From contig NZ_NXGX01000006.1 in assembly GCF_002844275.1 (NCBI RefSeq), positions 307,097 to 371,096 of the forward strand: DNA of 64,000 bases. The letters are read 5' to 3'. Under the pieces are notes generated by a model that was given only the letters and a program-made list of their open reading frames with translations, searched no databases and was not told the origin of the DNA. Each line of letters starts with the position of its first letter. Within the stretch, counting starts at the first letter, position 1. The stretch is from Thalassospira lohafexi (GTDB taxonomy: Bacteria > Pseudomonadota > Alphaproteobacteria > Rhodospirillales > Thalassospiraceae). Position numbers and translations under genes: made by a program. Shown piece by piece: positions 46,801 through 54,125 of this stretch.

Positions 46801-47558
46801 AGCATGGTCTGGCCGAGGATGTGTTTGATCTGGTTGGTAAGGTTGACCTGTCGCTTAAGGGGGTTGAAGAACTGCTCAATGAGCTTCTTGATATCTGCAA
46901 ACTTGATGCCGGCGCGATGAAGCCAACCATTCGCGATTTTGCGCTGGCTGATGTGTTGGGCGCGCTTGAAACCGAATTTGGCCCGGTCGCCGAGCACGCG
47001 GGGCTTAGCTTTAAGGTCCATAAACGCGACCTTTGGGTCAGAAGTGACTCACGCCTGCTGCGCCGTATCCTGCAAAACTTCATTTCCAACGCCATGCGCT
47101 ATACCCGAACCGGCGGGGCGGTGGTCGGGTGCCGTGTGCGCGGTGATCATGTGCGGGTGGAGGTTTGGGACAGCGGACCGGGCATCCCCGAAGATAAACT
47201 GAAGATCATCTTCCGCGAATTCCATCGCCTTGAAGGCCCCGAAACCACCGATGTAAAGGGCCTTGGTCTTGGCCTTGCCATTGTCGAACGATTGGGCCGG
47301 TCCCTTGATCACGCCGTCTCGGTACGATCCCGGCCCGGACACGCGGCACGGTGTTTTCCGTCGATGTGCCACTGGGCATCGCCGCCCCACAAACCGCAAC
47401 CAAACCCAAACGCCGCATGGCGGGCGAGCTTGGGGGCTTGCGCGTGCTCTTTATCGATAACGAGCCCGATATCTTGGACGGCATGCGCGCCATGCTCGAA
47501 AACTGGGATTGCGTCGTCGCAACGGCGCGTTCTGGCGCGGTTGCCGAAGAAATGCTGA
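43869..47558 (+). CDS. SSS-type hybrid histidine kinase (frame shifted near the 3' end)
   Basis: As read this gives 1229 aa; the kinase part appears complete. About residues 1-550 form a sodium:solute-symporter-like membrane domain with a dozen helices. Two PAS segments follow (TLENISQGVGVFDQNLRLATW; TDNIPVMIAYADKNQRL) with a coiled coil. HisKA has its phospho-His at residue 959 in ASHDLLQPLNAA. HATPase_c shows FISNAMRYT, DSGPGIPEDK and GLGLGLAIVERLG. After SRPGHA the frame breaks at about 47340-47350, and the remaining 70 residues are unrelated to any domain. The receiver domain continues in another frame to 47842. The architecture matches the CbrA/NahK-like family, which controls carbon and exopolymer responses. 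Confidence 0.87.
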   Translation: MLQGGLIFIVAMAYIGLLFAIAHYGDKYADKWRASKLKPTIYALSMAVYCTSWTFFGSVGTAATRGWAFLPIYIGPLVIMIFGFGIMTKIATVCREQNITSIADFLGSRYGKSQSLAALVAVIAVVGVLAYISLQLKAVSLSFDVLIGQLGEQVVSHSASDFSKDTAFYVTILMAVFAILFGVRYIHASEHHDGLILAVAFESIVKLVALLLVGVFVVYGLFDGFGDMNARAIADPTVRQIFKPDTWLTSHFFISTLLAAFAIFCLPRQFHVTFVENDDSRNLTSARWLFPAYLIAINIFVVPIAVAGLFLFRGDPTVNPDTFVLTLPLLAGQNWLAVLAFIGGLSASTGMVIVSCVAVSTMVCNDLVMPLLLRSEKLQSRMSGDVSQVLLKVRRAAVIVLLFLAYGFYRFLSEKYALADIGMLSFAAMAQFAPAVLAAIYLKSINRTGVRLGLASGFILWAYTLLLPGFVQGGLLPVSILTDGPFGIGILRPQALLGVGIEDPLTHGVVWSLGLNFVLMFVGSAVGVQGVTQRRQAQRFVDVWRKDTRARTDTWPGRVTLGDLEDLAARFLGKHWAQRAFRNYLQQREGAAKRSDIADVDAANFTEHLLSGAVGAASSRVVMALLLPDKAVSRRDAMELLDEASEAIKFNRDLLLNTLENISQGVGVFDQNLRLATWNHRFIDLLGLATSDIQVTLPLSELVAICRENTVRAVDIDIILGRNAAPQMRRLPHTYERKRSDGMVLEIRTNPMPDGGFVATIADITARVRTEEALRESERNIRIYTDNIPVMIAYADKNQRLRFTNRPYEKMFGLRRVEAHGMAVREAVGEERYVHLAPMIALVLEGYRQSFEIEFPAITRNRNDERGILGVREGRYAEGTYIPHFDETGEVLGYFCIYHDITERKTAEQALKEANEGLEARVTERTHALEVLNSELSVAKEQAETANDTKTRFFAAASHDLLQPLNAARLFTVALGGKHGLAEDVFDLVGKVDLSLKGVEELLNELLDICKLDAGAMKPTIRDFALADVLGALETEFGPVAEHAGLSFKVHKRDLWVRSDSRLLRRILQNFISNAMRYTRTGGAVVGCRVRGDHVRVEVWDSGPGIPEDKLKIIFREFHRLEGPETTDVKGLGLGLAIVERLGRSLDHAVSVRSRPGHAARCFPSMCHWASPPHKPQPNPNAAWRASLGACACSLSITSPISWTACAPCSKTGIASSQRRVLARLPKKC

Positions 47559-47842
47559 CCAAGGACGGCACGAACGGCAAACCAGCCTTCGCACCCGACA
47601 TCATCCTCGCCGACTACCACCTCGATTCCGGCCAGACCGGCCTCGACTGCCTGATCAAGCTACGCGATGTTCACAGCGTTAATGTGCCGGGAGTCCTCAT
47701 CACCGCCGACCGCGCGACCGAAACCAGCGACCTGATCCGCGAACAGGGGTTCTCGCTGCTCAACAAGCCGCTGCGGCCCGCTAAACTGCGTGCACTGATG
47801 ACGCGGGCGCTCAATCGACTTGGGTCGGATGCGGCAGAGTAA
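47351..47842 (+). pseudogene. C-terminal receiver domain of hybrid kinase, out of frame
   Basis: This segment reads TVFSVDVPLG, normally the end of the HATPase domain, then a complete receiver domain: FIDNEPDILDGM (acidic pocket), phospho-acceptor Asp at 47612-47614 in LADYHLD, Thr in VLITADR and Lys in LNKPLRPAKL. It would continue the upstream kinase frame if one base were added or two removed near 47340-47350. The GTG at 47351 could start it separately, but no ribosome-binding site is evident. Either a true mutation or a base-call error is possible. Confidence 0.7.
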
Positions 47843-47865
47843 GCGACATGAATAAGGAGATTATT

Positions 47866-48945
47866 TTGAAACTTTCGATGAAAACTCTGATTGTGGCTGG
47901 CGCTTTGGTTTCAGTAGCCATTGGTGTAATTGGACTGAACGCTAACCAAACAAATGCGGCGTGTGAAGAATTGCGGGGGTTGATTTTTCAATCGCCAATA
48001 AACGAAGAAGCAGTTGCGATTGCTGAGGAATGTTATGAGCAAGGTGATGCCTTGGCACATTCGTACTTACAAAGCCTTTTTTTGGCAACGTACAGAGAGT
48101 TTCCAAATATCCCGATTTTAGAGCTTGGTACACCGGATAGCGAATCTTCACCTGAGAGTAATTTTAAAGCTTACCGGATTCTAACTGATGTACTTCAAGA
48201 AAAAGGTACAAGTGATGATCAAGAACGCAGAGCAATTTCATATGCGAGATGGTCGATAGAACACGGCGCAGTTTATCCAAGCTTATTTGTTATCTATAAC
48301 GCGATTTTAAACGGTAATCAGAATGCTAAGAGAGTAACTTCTAGTATTGATAGTTTGAGTAAAGCTGATCGAAGTGCAGTCAATCAGCTATTAAAGCATT
48401 GGAATTCTACTTGTTACTATCCGCCAGAGATGCGTCCGGACCCAGCTGAATTGGATGTATCTCATTACTGGCAATCTCCGGAGTTTGTGCAGACTTTGTA
48501 CTTATTGCAAACCAACGCGTGTCAGCACGTAGATACCTTTTTGGAAAAGAACAATCTAAGGCCGCGAGAATTGGCAGAGTTCTTCGAAACAATCCTTACG
48601 GATACCAAACACAAAATTGAAGGGTCGACGCGCAGTTTGGAAACAAAAACCGACGACATTTCTCTGTTGGAGACATCAATTTTACCGAAAGATGTCGAGA
48701 ATTGGGTTGTACAGTACAAAAGTTATGTGCCTGAAAATGCTTTGAATTGGTGCGATCAAAACCATTCCCAAGAGTTGAACCTTTGCTACAGAACTGCATT
48801 CTCGTCGGATTTAGAATGTATGAGAGATTTATCCGTAGCTGGTTATATCAAGAAAATTAGACAGTCAGGTGAGTACGACGAGTGTCGCGCTATTCGCTGG
48901 GAGGTTGCAAAATACCGATTGTCGGTGATTGAAAATGAGGGATAG
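47866..48945 (+). CDS. AT-rich exported or membrane-anchored protein of unknown function
   Basis: A 359-aa protein from the TTG at 47866, which is 6 bp after AAGGAG (an ATG at 47848 has no site). The N-terminus is a signal peptide or anchor helix (LIVAGALVSVAIGVIG). Mature part is hydrophilic and helical with many Cys (ACEEL, EECYEQ, STCYY, NACQH, NWCDQ, NLCYR, LECMRD, DECRA), which suggests disulfides in the periplasm. Codon and base composition are much AT-richer than neighbours, so it is a candidate transferred gene. No family recognised. The weakly Sel1-like spacing of helices (SYLQSLF, SYARWSIEHGA) is only suggestive. Confidence 0.6.
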   Translation: MKLSMKTLIVAGALVSVAIGVIGLNANQTNAACEELRGLIFQSPINEEAVAIAEECYEQGDALAHSYLQSLFLATYREFPNIPILELGTPDSESSPESNFKAYRILTDVLQEKGTSDDQERRAISYARWSIEHGAVYPSLFVIYNAILNGNQNAKRVTSSIDSLSKADRSAVNQLLKHWNSTCYYPPEMRPDPAELDVSHYWQSPEFVQTLYLLQTNACQHVDTFLEKNNLRPRELAEFFETILTDTKHKIEGSTRSLETKTDDISLLETSILPKDVENWVVQYKSYVPENALNWCDQNHSQELNLCYRTAFSSDLECMRDLSVAGYIKKIRQSGEYDECRAIRWEVAKYRLSVIENEG

Positions 48946-49009
48946 TTGGCGGTGAATGTAAGCTTCACAAAGAGTGAAACTGACGTATTTTCTACAAAAA
49001 CGAGCAAGA

Positions 49010-49066
49010 AAGGACCAAGAAAGGGGACAAGGACCAAGAAAGGGGACAGATTTATTTTCTGTCCTC
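49010..49066 (+). repeat. 19-bp tandem repeat followed by REP/RAYT-like motif, copy 2
   Basis: Two perfect tandem copies of a 19-bp unit (AAGGACCAAGAAAGGGGAC) occupy 49010-49028 and 49029-49047. They run directly into AAAGGGGACAGATTTATTTT-CTGTCC, the same motif as at 24153-24183 in the opposite orientation. It lies just past the AT-rich gene and overlaps the 3' end of the HigA-like gene. Confidence 0.55.
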
Positions 49067-49439
49067 AAGCACTCTCCCTCACAGGCTGAATTAAAATATC
49101 CGCCGGGATATTCCACGCTTCATTCAACTTGCGAATTTGCGTCAGCGACAGGTTGGCTTTGTGATTAAGGAACTCGAACGCACGGGATCGATTGCCCAGC
49201 AGTTTACCGAGCTCTGGCCGTTCAATGCCATTTTGCGCCATATGAAACAGCACGACCTCGACCGCATCGGGGGCCGAAATCGGGAACTGCTGCGTTTCAT
49301 ACTGATCAATCAGGATACCCAGAACTTCAAGCTGATCGGCGTCCGGGCTGCCGGGCTGTGTATCCCAAAGGGAGTTGAGCAGTTCCATCGCCGCTTCATA
49401 GTCAGCATCAGTTTTGATGGGTTTGAGTGTGGTGGTCAT
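49065..49439 (-). CDS. HigA-like antitoxin / HTH regulator
   Basis: A 124-aa protein with a C-terminal helix-turn-helix (ERPELGKLLGNRSRAFEFLNHKANLSLTQIRKLNEAWNIP) and an N-terminal acidic helical region (TDADYEAAMELLNSLWD). It resembles HigA antitoxins of RelE-type modules (COG5499-like). The expected toxin gene normally lies directly upstream, but only about 100 bp separate this gene from RhtB, so it is an orphan or the toxin was lost. A palindrome CATGCGC-N8-GCGCATG upstream suggests autoregulation. Confidence 0.75.
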   Translation of the reverse strand: MTTTLKPIKTDADYEAAMELLNSLWDTQPGSPDADQLEVLGILIDQYETQQFPISAPDAVEVVLFHMAQNGIERPELGKLLGNRSRAFEFLNHKANLSLTQIRKLNEAWNIPADILIQPVRESA

Positions 49440-49487
49440 TTCATTTTACCTGCGCCATCTAGAAGCTTGCGGGGATGTTGGATCAGT

Positions 49488-49509
49488 CATGCGCATGTTC
49501 ACGCGCATG
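49488..49509. promoter_or_regulatory. Palindromic operator upstream of HigA-like gene
   Basis: The inverted repeat CATGCGC (49488-49494) and GCGCATG (49503-49509) with an 8-bp spacer lies about 50-70 bp upstream of the antitoxin start. HTH antitoxins typically bind such sites. Confidence 0.5.
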
Positions 49510-49542
49510 ATAGCATATTCCAAGGTTTGAATTAATGGTGTT

Positions 49543-50157
49543 CTACCGTGACGCGAGGGCGAGTTTTGCCCCCAAGGCAATAAACGTCGCCGCAAACCCC
49601 TTGCCAAGCCACCCCATCACATTCGGGCGTTCAATGATGTGCCGTCGCAAAGCCGCAGCAAAACAACCATAAACCACAAACACCCCAAACGTCATCGCCA
49701 TGAAAACAAGGCCAAGCAGGGTCATCTCCCCAGTCGTATCGGGCGTATTCGCACTGACAAACTGCGGCAGGAAGGCGAGGAAGAAGACCGACAGTTTGGG
49801 GTTAAGCAGGTTAAGCAAAATCCCGTCGCGGATGATTTTGGCGATGCTGGCCGGGCTGTCATTGGCGGTGACTTTCATCGCGCCCGTGCCATGCCACATG
49901 CCCCACGCCATATAGAGCAACCACGCCACCCCAAGATAGCGCACGATCTCAAACGCAACCGCACTTGCATGAAGCAAAGCCGAAAGGCCAAGGATGCAGG
50001 CGGCCATATGCGGGACAATGCCAAGTGTGCAGCCAAATGCCGCCCAGATGCTGGCTTTGGTGCCGCGCCCCAATCCAAGCGCAAGGGTGTAAATTACGCC
50101 GGTTCCCGGCAGTAAAACAACAATCAGCGATGTCAGAAGATATTCAAGGGTGATCAT
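49543..50157 (-). CDS. LysE/RhtB family amino acid exporter
   Basis: A 204-aa membrane protein with about six helices, matching the RhtB/LysE family (LLPGTGVIYTLALGLGRGTKASIWAAFGCTLGIVPHMAA, the conserved first-loop region). It exports amino acids or homoserine-lactone-like compounds. The start at 50157 is chosen over a TTG at 50172. It follows an AraC-type regulator (100 bp) on the same strand. This LysE-with-regulator pairing is common, so the regulator probably controls the exporter. Confidence 0.9.
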   Translation of the reverse strand: MITLEYLLTSLIVVLLPGTGVIYTLALGLGRGTKASIWAAFGCTLGIVPHMAACILGLSALLHASAVAFEIVRYLGVAWLLYMAWGMWHGTGAMKVTANDSPASIAKIIRDGILLNLLNPKLSVFFLAFLPQFVSANTPDTTGEMTLLGLVFMAMTFGVFVVYGCFAAALRRHIIERPNVMGWLGKGFAATFIALGAKLALASR

Positions 50158-50256
50158 GGCGGTTCCGTTCAATTGACTGCATTGATCGCCAAAATAGGCG
50201 GATCGGGCAGGGCGTTCTTGAACGGAATTGCAGGGTGTTTTGGGGTGTGAATGGGC

Positions 50257-51099
50257 TCAGTTGGCCCGCACCGCACGGGCATAGCGGCCCGGTGTCATGC
50301 CAAAGGCGCGGACAAAATGGCGGTTGAGGTGACTTTGATCGGCAAAGCCCGCCGCATGGGCGATATCGGCCAGCGTTTCGCCGTTACGGATCATGGCGCG
50401 TGCCACATCAATGCGCCGCTGGATCAAATAGGCATGTGGGGTCAGGCCGGTCGCCCGGGTGAAATCGCGCAGGGTCTGAAATTTGCTCAATCCCGCCGCG
50501 ATGGCAAGGTCGTCAAGGCTGTGCGATGTGGTCGGGGCATCATCAAGCAATGCCTTGGCGTTCCGGATGCGGTTGCTGGCAACGGCGGTGCGTGATGCTG
50601 TGTGCAAGCCCGGCGCGTTGGTGCGGTCCGGTGTCATCACCGCGTGATGAAGCAGGATCAACAACATTTCCTGACGGCGCAATCGTGCGGCATCGGCTGT
50701 GCCGTTGGTGATGGCATCAAAAAGGGCGGCAAAACAGTTGCGGACATCGGGTCGGTCCATCACCGGCTGGATGAAGCTATATTGATCGCTTTTGCCATCC
50801 GTTATATCGCGCGTGGCATCGGCAATTATATCGGGCGCGAAATACAGCATGTTCCAGCCGCGCGGCCCATCACCAATCGGGTGACCATCGTGCACTTCGC
50901 GCGGATTGACGGTGATGATGTTGCCAGCCCCGGCCTCGACCATGCCGCGCCCGGATGCGGATTTTTGCGCCCCCGCATACATATATCCGATCCCGAATGT
51001 TTCATGGGTGTGTTTGGCAAAGCTGTGCCGTGTCTTGGCCATAATGGCCTCGACCCCTGTGCAATCATGGGAAAGGATGGTGATTTCATCGCGCGACAT
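50257..51099 (-). CDS. AraC family regulator beside RhtB exporter
   Basis: About 280 aa from the ATG at 51099; an in-frame ATG at 51138 is a possible longer start, and neither has a strong ribosome-binding site. The N-terminal cupin-like sensor (RHSFAKHTHETFGIGYM, then VNPREVHDGHPI) fits an AraC-binding domain. The two HTH motifs at the C-terminus include LAIAAGLSKFQTLRDF and IAHAAGFADQSHLNRHFVRAFG. It lies between the AI-2E gene and the exporter, all on one strand. Control of the exporter is inferred. Confidence 0.87.
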   Translation of the reverse strand: MSRDEITILSHDCTGVEAIMAKTRHSFAKHTHETFGIGYMYAGAQKSASGRGMVEAGAGNIITVNPREVHDGHPIGDGPRGWNMLYFAPDIIADATRDITDGKSDQYSFIQPVMDRPDVRNCFAALFDAITNGTADAARLRRQEMLLILLHHAVMTPDRTNAPGLHTASRTAVASNRIRNAKALLDDAPTTSHSLDDLAIAAGLSKFQTLRDFTRATGLTPHAYLIQRRIDVARAMIRNGETLADIAHAAGFADQSHLNRHFVRAFGMTPGRYARAVRAN

Positions 51100-51177
51100 G
51101 GTGCAAAGGTGGCAGCATATCGCGCGATTGGCAATCATCAGATGGGCGAAAGAGTACCGAAATTTGACGGCATGACC

Positions 51178-52377
51178 TTACGGTGTTTCGGTTTGTGCCG
51201 GTGGTTTGGGTTTGCCCCGTGCCAGACCCGTCCCATTATTGCCCGGCACATGCGGGCCCAAAAGTTCGCGAAGCCCGCCCAATCCTTCGACGTGATTGGC
51301 AATGACACTTGTGACAATCAAAAGCGGTACGGCAACCAGCACCCCGACAAAGCCCCAAAGCCAACCCCAAAACGCAATCGCCAGAATGATGGCGATGGAG
51401 TTGATCCGAAGCCGGTTGCCGACAAGGGCGGGTGTGATCAACTGTCCTTCAAGGGCGGTGCAGGCAAGATACAGGGCAGGGGCGAGTAACGCCTCGCTCG
51501 TGGTTTGGACCGAGACCAATGCAACAACCCCCACCAGCATGACCCCGCACAGCGCCCCAAGGACCGGAACAAAGTTCAGAACCGCGGCGGCAACCCCCCA
51601 CAGGAACGGGTTGGGCATGCCGATAGCGGCCATGAGTGTGCCAATGACAATACCAAGTATGATGTTGATTGCCGAAATCGTCGCAAGATACCGCGATACT
51701 TCGCGTTCAACGTCATGGGCAATCCGCAACCCCTTGCGCCGGTCGCCAAAGGTCGGAAGGGCGCGGACCATTTTTTCATAAACCAAATCCCCACCCGACA
51801 GGATAAACAGCAATAAAACAAGCATCAGCGCAATACCCGTGGCGATGCCCGGCGCACCCTGGGCGGCCTGACTGATCAGGTTGGGTTCGGCGACGACAAC
51901 TTTTTGAACGTCGTCGCCCTCATTGTTTTGGTCGGTGGCCTCTGACACCTGTTTTTGCGCATCGCGAAGCTTATCAAGCGGTTCGCCAAGATCAGCCAGA
52001 CGCAAGCGTAATTGCCGTTCGATTTGCGGGGCTTCATCGATCCAGCCCGATACCGGCCCGCTGAGCCCGTAAACCCCGGCAATGGCGGTGGCAGTTAAAC
52101 CCAGCACAATCGTAAAGGCCGTCAGGACACGCGGAATACGCACCCGGGCGAATGTCCGAACCACCGGTGAAAAGACCAGCGACAGCAAAAAGGCAAGGGT
52201 GATGGGGAATAAAAGGTCCTGTGCGATATAAATGCAACCAAGCGAGAGAACCCCAAACGTCCCGATCACCGATATTGTCCGCGCACGGCGATAGGCGCGC
52301 GCGCGTGCCGCTTGTCGGGCATCATTGGCTTTGGTTTGATCCAGACTGTCTTCTTGCGCTGCGATTGGATCGCTCAT
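51178..52377 (-). CDS. AI-2E family transporter (PerM-like)
   Basis: A 399-aa protein with eight or more hydrophobic segments and the family signature NFVPVLGALCGVM, then ITPALVGNRLRINSIAIILAIAFWGWLWG. The hydrophilic N-terminus (residues 1-35) is charged. The central periplasmic or cytoplasmic loop (residues about 110-170) is polar. Family members export various solutes, and in some cases move Na+ or AI-2; the actual substrate is unknown. It lies upstream of AraC and RhtB on the same strand, 78 bp before the AraC start. Confidence 0.88.
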   Translation of the reverse strand: MSDPIAAQEDSLDQTKANDARQAARARAYRRARTISVIGTFGVLSLGCIYIAQDLLFPITLAFLLSLVFSPVVRTFARVRIPRVLTAFTIVLGLTATAIAGVYGLSGPVSGWIDEAPQIERQLRLRLADLGEPLDKLRDAQKQVSEATDQNNEGDDVQKVVVAEPNLISQAAQGAPGIATGIALMLVLLLFILSGGDLVYEKMVRALPTFGDRRKGLRIAHDVEREVSRYLATISAINIILGIVIGTLMAAIGMPNPFLWGVAAAVLNFVPVLGALCGVMLVGVVALVSVQTTSEALLAPALYLACTALEGQLITPALVGNRLRINSIAIILAIAFWGWLWGFVGVLVAVPLLIVTSVIANHVEGLGGLRELLGPHVPGNNGTGLARGKPKPPAQTETP

Positions 52378-52599
52378 GCAATTTGCTCCGCTTCGTCCCT
52401 GCCGGGCAAAATTGCAAGCGGCAGCATTACGCGTGTTTAACGCCCTGTCGGATGGGGATGTTCCGCACTATCGGGTTCTCAGATGGCAAAGTATGTAGTG
52501 ATCAGTGTGCCGCATCGCGCAAAATCACGCAAATAGATCAAGGGCGCACCATAAAATGCATGGTGCGCCCAACGATTTTGATCAACAAGATTTCAGCAA
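52378..52599. other. Intergenic region between AI-2E and YdhR genes
   Basis: About 220 bp containing the AI-2E promoter on the minus strand. The hairpin-like segment near 52545-52570 (GGGCGCACC...GGTGCGCCC) pairs and may be the terminator of the YdhR-like gene. No gene visible. Confidence 0.55.
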
Positions 52600-53400
52600 T
52601 CAGCCATAAAATGGCGATGCCATGTCACGGCTTGCCGCCTCGGTAACCGGGGCATCAAACACGCGGGTATAAAAGGCCGCGTTCAACGTTTTGGCTTCAC
52701 CCGGAAAGTAATCAAGGGCAAATTTTCGGGCGTTTTCAAGGGAGTCAAAGGCATAGAAACCGCCAACCGTTCCCGTGTGAAGGCCGCTTAGCCAGGTTTT
52801 GGATAAAAGCCCCGGTTGTTGTTTTAAAACCGGATTAAATGCCCGCCATGGCCCGTTATCAAACGGCAGAACATGAAGCTGCACCTCGGTATAGACAAAT
52901 GCGGCCGGGGCTGCTGTCGGGGACGCGCCGTAATGCACTGAATTCATGTCGATGCTGGCATCGGCGGTTGCAGTAGCATCGAAAACGCGGGTGGTCTGGG
53001 CAACACCAAAATTACGGGCTTCGGCCGGGAAGTAATCGGTAACAAATGCTTGCGCATTTTCGATTGAGTCAAAGGCATAGATACCACCCGCCGAATTGTT
53101 GCCGACCCCCGACAGCCACGTTTTGTTCAAAAATCCCGGTTTGGTTTTAATCGTCTCGTTGATCTGCTGCCACGGCACCTGATCAAAAGGGGCCGAGATT
53201 TGAAGTTCGGTATAGACAAAAGCTTTCTGAGACATGGAATGGGTTCCTGTTTTCTGCGAAAGGGGGTCGGCATCGGCCAAAGACGGGATAAGAAGGCTGG
53301 TGCCTGTTGCGGCCAAGCCTGCCGCCGCGAAGGTCAAGAATTCACGGCGGTCAATCTGGGTTGGGGGTAAATCCACGGTATGTTTGGCGTCGGATTTCAT
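52600..53400 (-). CDS. Tat-exported protein with two YdhR-like mono-oxygenase domains
   Basis: A 266-aa protein. The leader RREFLTFAAAGLAATGTSLLIPSLADA is a Tat signal. Two homologous domains follow, about residues 57-155 and 165-262, each beginning FVYTELQ or FVYTEVQ and containing KTWLSG, GGIYAFDS or GGFYAFDS, ENAQ/ENAR and TRVFDA. This matches the dimeric alpha-beta-barrel putative mono-oxygenase YdhR family, here duplicated to make an internal dimer. Periplasmic location is unusual for that family. Divergent to the TetR gene at 53511, which probably represses it. Confidence 0.75.
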   Translation of the reverse strand: MKSDAKHTVDLPPTQIDRREFLTFAAAGLAATGTSLLIPSLADADPLSQKTGTHSMSQKAFVYTELQISAPFDQVPWQQINETIKTKPGFLNKTWLSGVGNNSAGGIYAFDSIENAQAFVTDYFPAEARNFGVAQTTRVFDATATADASIDMNSVHYGASPTAAPAAFVYTEVQLHVLPFDNGPWRAFNPVLKQQPGLLSKTWLSGLHTGTVGGFYAFDSLENARKFALDYFPGEAKTLNAAFYTRVFDAPVTEAASRDMASPFYG

Positions 53401-53424
53401 TCGGGTTGATCCGTAAAATTAAAA

Positions 53425-53498
53425 ATATAACGAACGTTATATAAATGAATGATCGACAATCGCATGGCTGTCAATTAAAAATATAACGACCGATATAT
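53425..53498. promoter_or_regulatory. Paired TetR operators between YdhR-like and TetR genes
   Basis: A perfect inverted repeat ATATAACG-aa-CGTTATAT occupies 53425-53442, and a near match ATATAACG-ac-CGATATAT occupies 53481-53498, 56 bp apart. Each is close to one of the two divergent starts, consistent with repression of both genes by the TetR protein. Confidence 0.75.
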
Positions 53499-53510
53499 TT
53501 TGAGGATCCT

Positions 53511-54089
53511 ATGGTTAAAAACCAGACGCGCAAGGAAGAAACCCGCCGCAACATGCTCGATGCCGCAAGTCGCGGTTTTCGTGAAAACGGGTTTGCCGGG
53601 GTGGGGGTTGATGGCATTGCCAAGGCGGCCAATGCGACGTCCGGTGCATTCTATGCCCATTTCGGGTCAAAGGACGGGGCGTTTCGGGCCGCACTTGATC
53701 TTGGACTTGATGAAGTGATCGACGGTGTCCCACGGTTTCAGCGTGATTATGGCGATGGCTGGACCGATGCCTTTATTGAGTATTATCTCGGGCGTGCGCA
53801 TTGCGATGATTTGGCGTGTGGCTGTGCGATGACCAGTCTTTCGCCGGAAATGACGCGCGCAGATGCGCAAACACGCGCCCTGTACGACCGTAAAATGCAA
53901 ACCATCGCAACCTTGATTGCCAAAGGACTGCCACAGTTCGACACACAACAGCAGCGCGCCAAGGCTTGGTCTTTTCTGGGAATATTGATCGGTGGGCTGA
54001 CCATAGCGCGCGCCTTAAGTGACGACAGCGCCATAGATGACGTCTCCGTCGCGATCAAGGCCGCGGCAGCAGGGCTTTTGAAAGCCTGA
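53511..54089 (+). CDS. TetR family transcriptional regulator
   Basis: A 192-aa protein with the TetR HTH at about residues 10-55 (TRRNMLDAASRGFRENGFAG, then AKAANATSGAFYAHFGSKDGAF). The ligand domain shows a Cys-containing region (CDDLACGCAMTSLS) typical of TetR repressors of reductases or oxygenases. The ATG at 53511 follows GAGG. Strong palindromes immediately upstream indicate autoregulation and repression of the divergent YdhR-like gene. Confidence 0.9.
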   Translation: MVKNQTRKEETRRNMLDAASRGFRENGFAGVGVDGIAKAANATSGAFYAHFGSKDGAFRAALDLGLDEVIDGVPRFQRDYGDGWTDAFIEYYLGRAHCDDLACGCAMTSLSPEMTRADAQTRALYDRKMQTIATLIAKGLPQFDTQQQRAKAWSFLGILIGGLTIARALSDDSAIDDVSVAIKAAAAGLLKA

Positions 54090-54125
54090 TGACAGAGATA
54101 TCAGATCAGGTTTTGCGATAATCGC

